A stretch of 64,000 nucleotides of DNA from Streptomyces graminofaciens (GTDB taxonomy: Bacteria; Actinomycetota; Actinomycetes; Streptomycetales; Streptomycetaceae), in assembly GCF_030294945.1 (NCBI RefSeq), contig NZ_AP018448.1, forward strand, positions 4,216,001 through 4,280,000. Direction: 5' to 3'. The position numbers and the translations under genes are program-made. Of this stretch, positions 1-8,538 are shown in pieces; within the stretch, counting starts at the first letter, position 1; each line of letters starts with the position of its first letter. The notes beneath the pieces were generated by a model that was not told the origin of the DNA, ran no database searches, and saw only the letters and a list, made by a program, of their open reading frames with translations.

Positions 1-3000
1 CGGCCAGCTCCGTCACCCCCCAGCCGGACAGGGCGTGGTCCTTGACGCCGGTGATCCGCTGGGCCACACCGGGCAGCCGCAGCACATGCACGTGCCGTCC
101 CGAGTCGACGAGCGCGGCCGCGACCGCCGGCGCCAGCTCCGACCCGTCGTCCACGACGAGCGCGCCGGACCCCTGGGGGTATGCGCCGACCAGCAGGTCA
201 GGCGTGGGCAGTTCGACGAGGGCGGCCTGGGCTCGGCCTATGCCCTTCGGAGTGGCGGCGCCGGTCCCGGCGGACTCGTCCGCTCGCACGGCGGCGCCCT
301 GCGGAGCGGAAGCGCCCGAGGCACCGGCCATGAAGTCCACGATGTGACGCAGCGTCCGCAACTCCGCAAGCTGCTCCGGACCAGCGGCAACACCACCACC
401 GAACCGCTCCTGCATCACACCCATGATCTCGACCCGCTTGATCGAGTCGATCCCCAGATCCGCCTCAATGTCCAGATCCAGATCCAGCATCTCCGCCGGA
501 TAACCCGTCTTGGCGCCCACAACCTCCAACAGCGCCTTCTCGACAGCTGCCGCGTCGACAACCGGCGCGGCAGCGGCAGAAACAGGCGCGACAGCATCCG
601 AGGCACCCGCCATGAAGTCCACGATGTGACGCAGCGTCCGCAACTCCGCAAGCTGCTCCGGACCAGCAGCGACACCACCACCGAACCGCTCCTGCATCAC
701 ACCCATGATCTCGACCCGCTTGATCGAGTCGATCCCCAGATCCGCCTCAATGTCCAGATCCAGATCCAGCATCTCCGCCGGATAACCCGTCTTGGCGCCC
801 ACAACCTCCAACAGCGCCGCCTCGACGCCGGCCGCGTCAACGACCGGAACAGCAGCAGCCACAGGAGCAGCGGCCGGAGCAGCCGACGCCATGAAGTCCA
901 CGATGTGACGCAGCGTCCGCAACTCCGCAAGCTGCTCCGGACCAGCAGCGACACCACCACCGAACCGCTCCTGCATCACACCCATGATCTCGACCCGCTT
1001 GATCGAGTCGATCCCCAGATCCGCCTCAATGTCCAGATCCAGATCCAGCATCTCCGCCGGGTAGCCGGTCTTGGCGCCCACGACCTCCAGGAGCGCCGCC
1101 TCGACGCCGGCCGCGTCCGGGCCGGTCGGCGCGGGGGTGGGAAGCCGGTCGGCGACGCTCACCGCGGAGGCGACCAGGGCCGGGGCGGGTGCGGGGGCCA
1201 GGGCCGGGGTGGGGGTCGCCACCGGGGCCGGGGCCAGTGCGGCCGGGGCCGGGGCCAGCGCGGCCGGGGCCGGGGCCGGGGCCAGCGCGGCCGGGGCCGG
1301 GGCGAGTGCGGCCGGGGCCGGGGCCGGAGCCGCCGGTGCGGTGGCCGCCGGTGCGGTGGTCGCCGGGGCCGGGAGCGCGTGCTGCGGGGCCGGCTGGAAC
1401 GTGGCCGGCGCCGTCGCGGCCGTGGTGGCGCGGGTCGGTGCCGGAGCAGCCGTACCCAGTTCGAGGGCCGCCAGATCGCGCAGGATCTCGTTGGCCCGCA
1501 GGTGGCTGCGCCCGATGTCCAGGCCGTGTTCCTTCACGGCGTTGATGCCGGGGAGCACCTGGCCGAGTCGGCCCTGCTCGGCGGCGCGCTCCAGCAGGCC
1601 GGTGAGGCGCTCGGCGCTCTGCAGCTGGCTGTTCAGGTAGTCGTCGTGCAGGGCGAGATGGTCGGCCACTAGACCGGCCAGGCGGTCACTGTCCACGTGA
1701 GCTGACTCCATGGCGGTGGGAATGGGGACGGGAGTGGGGGTCGGCGCGGGCACGGCGGCCGGCGCGGTCGCGACCGCTGTGCCGACCGCGCCCGGCGCGT
1801 GTTCGGCGACGGCGGCCGGAGCGAGCGGGGCGACCGGGGCGACCGGGGCCGGCATCGCCGGACGCATGGCCGGAACCGGGCCGGAACCGCTCAGCGGCGC
1901 ACCGGAACCGTTCGCGCCCGGAAGAGCGCCGACGGCGACGGGCACACGTCCGGGCACGGCCGGGCTCGGAGCCGTGGAGGCTCCCCCGCCCGAGCCGCCG
2001 GACACGGGTGCGGCCGTACCGTCGGACGGGCGCCCGGGGGTGAGCGCGGCCGGCGCACCCGGCACCGACGGCACCGCGATCCGGTAGCCGTTCTCGATCG
2101 CGTCCCGGTAGGCGGCCCGCCGCTCGGGCGAGACGTAGTTGATGCCGTTCAGGAGGATCGACATGCCCTTGGTGGGCTCGGCCACGACCGGCTCGGCGAC
2201 GTAACGGTCGGCGGTGGCGAGCGGCAGGCCGAGGGCGGCGAGCTGGGCGACACCCTGCTTCAGGGCGGCGTCCGCGTCCTTTCCGGGCCCGGCGTCCAGG
2301 GCGAGGACCGTGTGCTCGCGGTCCCCGAGGACTCGGCGAACGAGCTGGGTGAGCACCGACTTGGGCCCGAACTCGACGAACACCCGGTACCCGGCGGCGT
2401 ACATCTCCTCCACGCGGGCGGCGAAGTCCACCGGGTTGATGAGCTGTTCGGCGAGGACGCCGCGGTTGGCTGCGACGTCGTCGCCGTAGACCGCGCCACG
2501 GGTGTTGGCGAAGACGGTGCCGTTCGGCCGTCCCACCTCGACCCGCTCGACGTCGGCGCGGAACGCCTCCACGGCGTGGCCGACGTACGGGGTGTGGAAC
2601 GCGGCGGACACGGGCAGCCTGCTCGCCCGGAGTCCGGCCTCGGTGGCCCGCGCGACCAGGCGGTCGACCGCCTCGGTGGCGCCGCCGACCACGATCTGGT
2701 CGGGGGCGTTGCGGTTGCAGATCACCAGGTCCTTGTCCGCGGCGAGGAGTTCGGCGACGCGCTCCTCGGGCGCGGAGACGGCGGCCATCGCGCCGGCGTC
2801 GAAGCCGGCCTCGCTCGGCGGGGCCATCGCCCGGCCACGGGCGCGGGCCAGCGCGAAGAACGCCTCGTCGTCTAGGGCGCCGGCGGCCCACAGGGCGGTC
2901 AGCTCACCGAAGCTGTGGCCGAGGAACCCCTCGGCGGTGAACCCGAGTTCGGTCAGATAGCGGTACTGCCCCGCCGACAGCGCGCCGATGGCGGGCTGGG

Positions 3001-4912
3001 CGTAGGCGGTGGCGCGCAGCTGGGTCTCCTGTTCGGCGCGCGCGGTGTCGCCGAAGACGGGCGGCGGGAAGGCGATCCGGGACAACGGCTCGGCGCCCTC
3101 GAAGTGCCGGTTGGCGGCGTCGAAGGCGGCCCGCAACGGCGGCAGCGCCATCACGGCGGACCGGCCGAGGTTGACGTACTGGCTGCCCTGCCCGGCGAAC
3201 AGCGCGGCGACCTTGCCGAGCTGGGCGGCGCGGCGGCGGAAGTGGACGCCCTTGGGGTGCGACCAGGCCTCCGCGTCGGGTCGGGAGCGCAGCTCGCCGA
3301 GCGCGAGCTCGCGCAGGGTGGCCAGCTCGGCGTCGGTGCGGGCGACGAGCGCGACGCGTGCGTGGCCCTCGGGGGCGGGGCCGCCGGTCGCGGGTGCGCC
3401 GGAGACGAGGGCCTCGGTGAGCGCGGCCGTGTCGGGGGCGTGCCACAGGTGCACCGCGGCCACGGGGTGCGTCACGCGCACGTCGTCGCCGTCGCCGTGC
3501 TCCTCCAGCACCATGTGGAAGTTGGTGCCGCCGAAGCCGAACGAGGAGATGGCCGCACGGCGCTTGGGGCGCTCCGGGGTACGGATCCAGGGCCGGGCCT
3601 CGGTGTTGACGTAGAACGGGCCCGACTCGAAGTCGATGGTGGGGTTGGGCTCGTCGACGTTGATGGTGGGCGGCAGCACCTTGTGGTGCAGCGCGAGCGC
3701 CAGCTTGATCATGCCGGCCGCGCCGGCCGCCGCCTTGGTGTGCCCGATCTGCGACTTGACGCTGCCGACGGCCGCGTACCGGGTGCTCTCGGAGGTCTCG
3801 GAGAGCACCGCGGACAGGGCGCTGAGCTCGGTGGCGTCGCCGACGGCGGTACCGGTGCCGTGCGCCTCGAAGAGTTCGATGCTCGCGGGCGAGCAGTCGG
3901 CGTCCTCGTACGCGCGGCGCAGGGCGACCATCTGGCCCTCCTTGCGCGGGGCGTAGATGGACTTGAAGCGGCCGTCGCTGGAGGTGCCGATGCCGCGCAG
4001 GACGGCGTAGATCCGGTTGCCGTCGCGCTCGGCGTCGGACAGGCGGCGCAGGGCGAGCATGCCGATGCCCTCGCCGATCAGCGTGCCGTCGGCGTCCTTG
4101 TCGAAGGGCCGGATACGGCCGGACTTGGACAGCGCGGGCGTCTTGCTGAAGCACAGGTACATGAAGATGGTGTTCTCGGCGTCGCAGCCACCGACCAGCA
4201 TGGTGTCGGCGCGGCGCTCCAGCAGCTCGCTGGCGGCGGTGCGCACGGCGCCGAGCGAGCTGGCGCAGGCGGCGTCGATCGTCATGTTGATGCCGCCGAG
4301 GTCGAACCGGTTGGCGATCCGGCCGGCGACCACGTTGCCGAGCATGCCGGGGAAGGAGTTCTCCTCCCACGGGGCGTAAGCCAGGCGGAACTTGGCGACG
4401 ATCTCCTCGGCGTCCCGGTCGGTCAGTCCGCAGCTTCGGACGACCTCTTTCAGGACGCCGCTCTGCAACCGGGCGGTGAGCGGCTGGGTGAGCTGGTTGG
4501 CACCGGTGATGCCGAGGACGACACCGGTACGGGACTTGTCGTACCAGGGCTGCTCGGCTCCGGCGTCCTTCAGCAGGTCGCGGGCGACGACCAGGCTGAG
4601 CAGCTGGAGGACGTCCGTGACCTCCAGGGTGTTCGGCGGGAGGCCGAACTCCAGCGGGTTGAAGGGCACGTCGGGGATGAAGCCGCCGCGCGTGGAGTAC
4701 GTCTTGTCCGGGACGGTGGGGTCCGGGTCGTAGTGCTCGGCGACGTCCCAGTGATCGGCGGGGACGTCGTCGATGCAGTCGGCGGCCGAGACGACGTTCG
4801 CCCAGAAGTCCCGCAGGTTGCTGGACTTGGGGTAGAGCGCGGAGAGGCCGACGATGGCGATGGGGTCCCGGGCGAGCCGACGGTCGAGGTCGGATTCCTG
4901 TGAAGAGTTCAC
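1..4912 (-). CDS. PUFA-synthase (PfaA)-like type I polyketide synthase, KS-AT-ACPx3-reductive region, 3' end outside window
   Basis: This iterative synthase extends malonyl units into a fatty/polyene chain. Start is GTG at 4912, after a weak AGAGAGA site. KS covers residues ~1-450, with the active-site Cys216 in DAACASS, His351 in EAHGTGT and His391 in QIGHTK, so the catalytic triad is complete. AT covers ~530-850, with Ser667 in GHSFGE. An Ala/Pro-rich linker (~990-1240) follows. Three ACPs each carry the PUFA-type LGIDSIKRVEI motif, with serines at ~1303, 1396 and 1490. The last ~60 residues (LVVDDGSELAPAVAAAL) look like the start of the KR region. KS-AT-ACPn-KR is the PfaA layout, and the HglE family is related. 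A free-standing ACP lies upstream on the same strand. The product and chain length are not readable here because the partner subunits lie off the left edge. Family confidence is high. Confidence 0.93.
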   Translation of the reverse strand, partial: MNSSQESDLDRRLARDPIAIVGLSALYPKSSNLRDFWANVVSAADCIDDVPADHWDVAEHYDPDPTVPDKTYSTRGGFIPDVPFNPLEFGLPPNTLEVTDVLQLLSLVVARDLLKDAGAEQPWYDKSRTGVVLGITGANQLTQPLTARLQSGVLKEVVRSCGLTDRDAEEIVAKFRLAYAPWEENSFPGMLGNVVAGRIANRFDLGGINMTIDAACASSLGAVRTAASELLERRADTMLVGGCDAENTIFMYLCFSKTPALSKSGRIRPFDKDADGTLIGEGIGMLALRRLSDAERDGNRIYAVLRGIGTSSDGRFKSIYAPRKEGQMVALRRAYEDADCSPASIELFEAHGTGTAVGDATELSALSAVLSETSESTRYAAVGSVKSQIGHTKAAAGAAGMIKLALALHHKVLPPTINVDEPNPTIDFESGPFYVNTEARPWIRTPERPKRRAAISSFGFGGTNFHMVLEEHGDGDDVRVTHPVAAVHLWHAPDTAALTEALVSGAPATGGPAPEGHARVALVARTDAELATLRELALGELRSRPDAEAWSHPKGVHFRRRAAQLGKVAALFAGQGSQYVNLGRSAVMALPPLRAAFDAANRHFEGAEPLSRIAFPPPVFGDTARAEQETQLRATAYAQPAIGALSAGQYRYLTELGFTAEGFLGHSFGELTALWAAGALDDEAFFALARARGRAMAPPSEAGFDAGAMAAVSAPEERVAELLAADKDLVICNRNAPDQIVVGGATEAVDRLVARATEAGLRASRLPVSAAFHTPYVGHAVEAFRADVERVEVGRPNGTVFANTRGAVYGDDVAANRGVLAEQLINPVDFAARVEEMYAAGYRVFVEFGPKSVLTQLVRRVLGDREHTVLALDAGPGKDADAALKQGVAQLAALGLPLATADRYVAEPVVAEPTKGMSILLNGINYVSPERRAAYRDAIENGYRIAVPSVPGAPAALTPGRPSDGTAAPVSGGSGGGASTAPSPAVPGRVPVAVGALPGANGSGAPLSGSGPVPAMRPAMPAPVAPVAPLAPAAVAEHAPGAVGTAVATAPAAVPAPTPTPVPIPTAMESAHVDSDRLAGLVADHLALHDDYLNSQLQSAERLTGLLERAAEQGRLGQVLPGINAVKEHGLDIGRSHLRANEILRDLAALELGTAAPAPTRATTAATAPATFQPAPQHALPAPATTAPAATAPAAPAPAPAALAPAPAALAPAPAPAALAPAPAALAPAPVATPTPALAPAPAPALVASAVSVADRLPTPAPTGPDAAGVEAALLEVVGAKTGYPAEMLDLDLDIEADLGIDSIKRVEIMGVMQERFGGGVAAGPEQLAELRTLRHIVDFMASAAPAAAPVAAAVPVVDAAGVEAALLEVVGAKTGYPAEMLDLDLDIEADLGIDSIKRVEIMGVMQERFGGGVAAGPEQLAELRTLRHIVDFMAGASDAVAPVSAAAAPVVDAAAVEKALLEVVGAKTGYPAEMLDLDLDIEADLGIDSIKRVEIMGVMQERFGGGVAAGPEQLAELRTLRHIVDFMAGASGASAPQGAAVRADESAGTGAATPKGIGRAQAALVELPTPDLLVGAYPQGSGALVVDDGSELAPAVAAALVDSGRHVHVLRLPGVAQRITGVKDHALSGWGVTELA
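328..1096 (-). repeat. Three near-identical tandem ACP-coding repeats
   Basis: Blocks of about 207 nt begin at 328, 610 and 889 and repeat with periods of 282 and 279 nt (94 and 93 codons). Copies differ at only a few positions, mostly at their ends. Each encodes one ACP domain, and the linkers between them are less alike. The DNA is far more alike than protein function requires, which fits recent unequal crossing-over or gene conversion. Copy number may vary between strains and may be collapsed in short-read assemblies. Confidence 0.92.
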
Positions 4913-5130
4913 GGCAAGTCTCTCTGGATCTGGGCGAACAGGGACTTCGATTCGGTCGCGGTGCGGGGACCGCGGACAGCGCAGGCCCGAAGCGAGCGGC
5001 TGCGTTCCCCGGAGGGGCCCGCTACCTACGCGGAGTTCGGCCCGGCGAGCGAGCGGGGGCGCACTCGCCGGGCCGCGCGGTGGGTCCCCGGTCCGGGTCT
5101 GGACACCGGGCCGGGGTAGGGGCCCACCGG

Positions 5131-5397
5131 CTATGCCGCGGCCGCGCGCCGTTCGCACTCCTCGGCGATGTGGGCCGACAGGGCTTCGATGGTCGGGTGG
5201 TACCAGAGGGCGGTGGTGCCGAGCTCGAAGCCCAGCCAGCTCTCCATCTCGCCGGCGATGATCAGCGCGGCGGTGCTGTCCAGGTCGAGTTCGTCGAAGT
5301 ACTGGTCCGGCGGGACCTCGGACGGTTCGACGCCCACGCGCTTGGCGATCTCCTCGATCAGCCACTTCTGGGCTTCGTCGGCCGTAATGCTAACCAT
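5131..5397 (-). CDS. Free-standing acyl carrier protein
   Basis: An 88-residue carrier protein. ATG at 5397 follows GGAGAGG at good spacing, so it is preferred over the upstream GTG at 5427. The phosphopantetheine-accepting Ser lies in DELDLDST, in place of the usual LGxDS. The C-terminal part (FELGTTALWYHPTIEALSAHI) has the typical ACP helix III/IV pattern. It probably holds a starter or an acyl chain that is handed to the PKS. It is the first gene of a likely two-gene transcript with the PKS. The 218-nt gap between them contains an imperfect GC hairpin near 5087-5117 that could reduce read-through. The divergent DLDS motif suggests a role distinct from the three in-line ACPs. Confidence 0.9.
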   Translation of the reverse strand: MVSITADEAQKWLIEEIAKRVGVEPSEVPPDQYFDELDLDSTAALIIAGEMESWLGFELGTTALWYHPTIEALSAHIAEECERRAAAA

Positions 5398-6117
5398 TTC
5401 CGATCCTCTCCGAACGGCTTGTCGCACGCATGCCGGGACGTCGGGAAATACCCGCGCTACGCCTCTGGGGCAGACATGGGGATTGACGGGCAGAGGCCTC
5501 GACGCGGGCCGTGCCGGCAGGCTGTGAACTTAGGCCGATGCCTCACTCCGGGCAACCGAACTCCGTGTCAACAAAGGGTGATACGGCGTCGACGGCCCCG
5601 GCGGCCGGCCGGAATTGCTCCGCATTCCAGCCGCTGAGCTGCGGCGATTGCGAGGGCCCGAAGAAGGAATGACACACACGTCAGCCTCACGCAAGGCTGT
5701 CAGCGTCCGTGTCAGCCGGTCGGCCATTGCCGCGAAGGGCCGCCGATTTCTCGTGGACCGGGGAAAGAAGTCCGGCTCCACGCGTACCGCGGGCGGTGCC
5801 CCTGCTTCCCGTGCGGGGAATTCCACCGCGCCGTACGAGAGTTCCGCGAAGTCCTCGTGAATCGGGACGGGCGCGCGAATGGGGGCGAGCAGAAGAATGC
5901 GGCCGACCGCGGGTCGTGCGGGCGACCGCGTGAATAGGGGCAACCGTGTGGAGGGCGACGAGCACGCGCGAGAAAGCGGCCGGGCACACGCCCGGCCGCT
6001 CGGTACACCCGGCCGAGAGCCGGTCTCCGCACCCCTGCCGGGCGCCCGCCGTTCGACACGCGCGCCACGTTTACGAGGCCTGCGACCGAATGCCTGTGAA
6101 CAGCGGCAGGGCTGTCC
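5398..6117. other. Long intergenic region upstream of the ACP-PKS operon
   Basis: No convincing gene is present in these 720 bp. The open frames are arginine/proline-rich and lack both ribosome sites and Streptomyces codon bias. It contains an inverted repeat CAGCCT-N6-AGGCTG (5682-5699) embedded in three GTCAGC hexamers (5680-5716, spacings 19 and 12), about 290 bp before the ACP start. This could be an activator site for one of the cluster regulators, but it does not show the 11- or 22-nt periodicity usual for SARP sites. The far end holds the terminator of the XRE-SARP gene. Confidence 0.5.
5976..5999 (-). terminator. Hairpin terminator after the XRE-SARP gene
   Basis: A perfect 10-bp stem GCGGCCGGGC with an ACAC loop lies about 120 bp beyond the stop of the regulator at 6118. 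There is no U-tract, as is usual in Streptomyces. Confidence 0.65.
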
Positions 6118-7230
6118 CTACCGCGGCAGGAACACCTTCTCCTGGGAAACGTCACCGGTGTCGGATGAGTCCACACCCCTTGAGGAAGCGGGAGACGCGG
6201 CAGACGCCTGGTCGGGCTCCTCGGGTAAATCCGACTCGTCGGGCTCGGAACCGCGCTCGGGTCCGTTTCGGTCCAGGATGGCGCGTCGGGCCTCCCAGAG
6301 CTCCTCGCTCGGTTCGACGCCGAGTTCCGCGCTCAGCCGCAGCCGCAGGTCGCCGAAGAGGCGCAGTGCCGCCGCACGGCGGCCGGTGCCGGCGAGGACC
6401 AGCATGATCCGTGCCTGCAACGCCTCGTGCAGCGGCTCCTCGGACGAGGCGACGGTGAGCTGTTCCACCGCGCAGGCGGGCCGGCCGAGGCTCAGGGCCA
6501 GGTCGGCGAAGTCGACGGCCACGTCGATGTGCCGCTGCGCGACCTGCACCACAGCGGGGTGCTGCCGCAGATGGGGCAGGTCCTGCAGGAGCCGCCCCTG
6601 CCAGCCGTTCAGCGCCTGGGCGTACAGGTCGAGCGCGGCCACCGGATCGGTGCCGGCCATGCGGGCCGCCCGGGCCGCCCGCTCCTCGAACCGACACAGG
6701 TCGAGCCCCATGCCACGGCTGTTCAGCACATAGCCGCCGTGCACGGTGCTGATATGGTCCCCGCCCGCCCCCTTGCGGTCGTCGCGCGGTGTGATGAGCC
6801 GGCGCAGCCGCGCAACGTACGTGTACACCAGGTGCCGGCGGCAGGACTGTGCCCCGTCGCCCCATAACGCGTCGGCGATCTCCTCGTGGCCGACGACCTG
6901 GTCGGGCTGGACCGCGAGCAGGCCGAGCAACATGCGCTGCTTCAGGGGCATGTCAACCGGAAGCCCCGCGCAGCGCACCGTCATCGGCCCCAACACCCGT
7001 ATCTCGCACGGCATTCGGGAACTTCCCGGCCCGCGGCCGACATCGGTCACGTCGTAACCGAACACCTCTGACATGCGCTCCAGCGTGGCCGGGCGCGGTG
7101 TGACCTGGCCGCGCTCGATGTGCCGCACCGTCCTGACGCTGATCCCGGCCCGCCGAGCCACCTCGTCCTGGGTCAGTTGCGCCCGGATCCGAGCACTGCG
7201 CAGAACATCTCCCCAGCGGTCATCAGCCAT
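6118..7230 (-). CDS. XRE-SARP fusion transcriptional regulator with two TTA codons
   Basis: This likely pathway activator has an unusual domain order. Residues ~5-60 form an XRE-type helix-turn-helix (LTQDEVARRAGISVRTVRHI). An OmpR-like winged helix follows at ~75-170 (EIRVLGPMTVRC, ALWGDG). The BTAD domain spans ~180-310. The C-terminal ~45 residues are acidic and disordered. ATG at 7230 is chosen because AAAGGCGGGG sits just upstream. TTA leucine codons occur at residue 122 (6865-6867) and residue 335 (6226-6228), which makes translation dependent on the bldA tRNA if the host follows the Streptomyces rule. It lies between the PKS and the export genes and is transcribed toward the PKS. Confidence 0.92.
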   Translation of the reverse strand: MADDRWGDVLRSARIRAQLTQDEVARRAGISVRTVRHIERGQVTPRPATLERMSEVFGYDVTDVGRGPGSSRMPCEIRVLGPMTVRCAGLPVDMPLKQRMLLGLLAVQPDQVVGHEEIADALWGDGAQSCRRHLVYTYVARLRRLITPRDDRKGAGGDHISTVHGGYVLNSRGMGLDLCRFEERAARAARMAGTDPVAALDLYAQALNGWQGRLLQDLPHLRQHPAVVQVAQRHIDVAVDFADLALSLGRPACAVEQLTVASSEEPLHEALQARIMLVLAGTGRRAAALRLFGDLRLRLSAELGVEPSEELWEARRAILDRNGPERGSEPDESDLPEEPDQASAASPASSRGVDSSDTGDVSQEKVFLPR

Positions 7231-7662
7231 CCCCCCGCCTTTCACGAGCAGTTGTGGACTGTCGCAACCGCATCTGTGATGACGACACGGAAGCGACGCA
7301 CGTCGGTCAACCCCCTGGCGGAGGCCATACGGCGACGGCTGCTCAAGTATGGAGATTTGGCGGCGTGTGCGAAGAGTTGGAAATCAGCCGTGACTAGCTC
7401 GTAGAGGCGGAAAAGCAACTACGGGAATTAGAAGTCACCCTGGTGAGCCGCACTGGTGAGCCGCATCGCTACCGTGACAACGATGACCGTGGGGGCGCGC
7501 AGGCGCCGGTCAGGGCACCGGATTTCGCCCCTGGGACACGTCGGACAATCCTCACCCACCCGTGGGGTCCGCCCTCCGGGCGGACCGCGGGACCGGCGCC
7601 GGCGACGGGATCGGCATCACGGGCCCCCGCCCGGAATTCACCCACGAACGGCGCGCGTCCGT
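7231..7662. promoter_or_regulatory. Upstream region of the XRE-SARP gene with a short repeat cluster
   Basis: These 432 bp contain no supported gene and include an AT-richer stretch (7300-7440). The palindrome TCACC-CT-GGTGA lies at 7435-7446. A 12-nt element TGGTGAGCCGCA is repeated at 7441-7452 and 7454-7465 with a 13-nt period. The site lies about 210 bp upstream of the regulator start and is a plausible operator. The binding protein is unknown. Confidence 0.35.
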
Positions 7663-8274
7663 TCACACCAGTACCCGATCCGCCCCCCACCCGACGACGA
7701 CCGAGCGCAGGGTGCGCTCGTAGCAGTCGACGGTCTTCACTCCGGGCGGTTCCTGCCCCGCGATCTCCAGTGACACCAGACCGTGCGCCGTCGCCCAGCA
7801 CGCCAGCGCGATGGCCTCGGCGTCGAACTCCGCCGTGAACTGTCCCACCGACTGCCCCCGGCGCACCGCGTCGACAAGTGGCTGGTAGGTCTCGAGCACC
7901 TCTCCCTGGCGCTCGTCGGTGGGCTCGAAGCTGCTGGTGCGGGCGGAGAAGAGGATCGCGTACAGATGCGGGTTGGCGACGGCGTACTCGCGATAGGCGA
8001 GACCCAGCCGGATGACGTCTCCGGCCGGGTCGGGCGTCTGCTGCACCGTCGCGAGGCGCGCGACGAAGAGGCGGGCGGCCTCCTGCAGGAGGCTGTCGAG
8101 CAGTCCCGACTTGTTGCCGAACAGCGAGTACACCGCCGTGGTCGAGGTTTTCACGTCCGCCGCGAGCTGCCGCAGGCTCAACGCCGTCGGGCCACGGTCG
8201 AAGACCGTGGCGGCCGCACGGTGGAGCAGGCGCTGACGGAGTGCTTCGTCATGTGTCTTTGGCCTGGCCATCAT
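7663..8274 (-). CDS. TetR-family repressor of the cluster transport genes
   Basis: A 203-residue TetR regulator. The N-terminal HTH spans ~8-55 (LRQLAADVKTSTTAVYSLFGNKSGLLDSL). The C-terminal ligand domain contains ANPHLYAILF and ALACWATAHGLVSLE, the pattern of the WHG-type TetR C-domain. It is divergent from the MMPL pump gene. The shared 264-bp region carries the palindrome TTAGAC-N3-GTCTAA, and a second copy precedes the ABC transporter pair. It is therefore the obvious candidate to repress both transport units, released by the pathway product or an intermediate. The operator-regulator link is inferred from position, not shown. Confidence 0.93.
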   Translation of the reverse strand: MMARPKTHDEALRQRLLHRAAATVFDRGPTALSLRQLAADVKTSTTAVYSLFGNKSGLLDSLLQEAARLFVARLATVQQTPDPAGDVIRLGLAYREYAVANPHLYAILFSARTSSFEPTDERQGEVLETYQPLVDAVRRGQSVGQFTAEFDAEAIALACWATAHGLVSLEIAGQEPPGVKTVDCYERTLRSVVVGWGADRVLV

Positions 8275-8425
8275 CCCTCAACGTTACCGCAACAGCGTTT
8301 TCATTGAGCCCCCCAAGCCGTGTCAGGTTGCCGTCAGGATGCCGGGCCAGCCGCCGAGCTCCATGTCAGCGAATTTTTTCGACGCATCTTCGCAGGTCAG
8401 AGACGGTAACTTGATGATCGTTCAG

Positions 8426-8440
8426 TTAGACAGCGTCTAA
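8426..8440. promoter_or_regulatory. TetR operator copy 1, before the MMPL pump gene
   Basis: A perfect inverted repeat TTAGAC-AGC-GTCTAA. It overlaps a weak promoter candidate, TTGATG (8411-8416) with TCTAAT (8436-8441), so bound repressor would block RNA polymerase. The same 6-3-6 core recurs at 10905-10919. Confidence 0.75.
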
Positions 8441-8538
8441 TAGGGCTGGAGGAGGCGATAAAAACGGTGTTACGTTTGCGGCGGCGCCAGATCCGGGCCG
8501 CGGTATGCGGCACGCTCGCGATCGATCTAGGGAGACCC

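Noticed and set aside
35..1672. Long plus-strand open frame opposite the PKS
   Set aside because: It is antisense to three recognisable ACP domains; its peptide is Arg/Gly/His repeats that simply mirror the ACP DNA repeats and linker.
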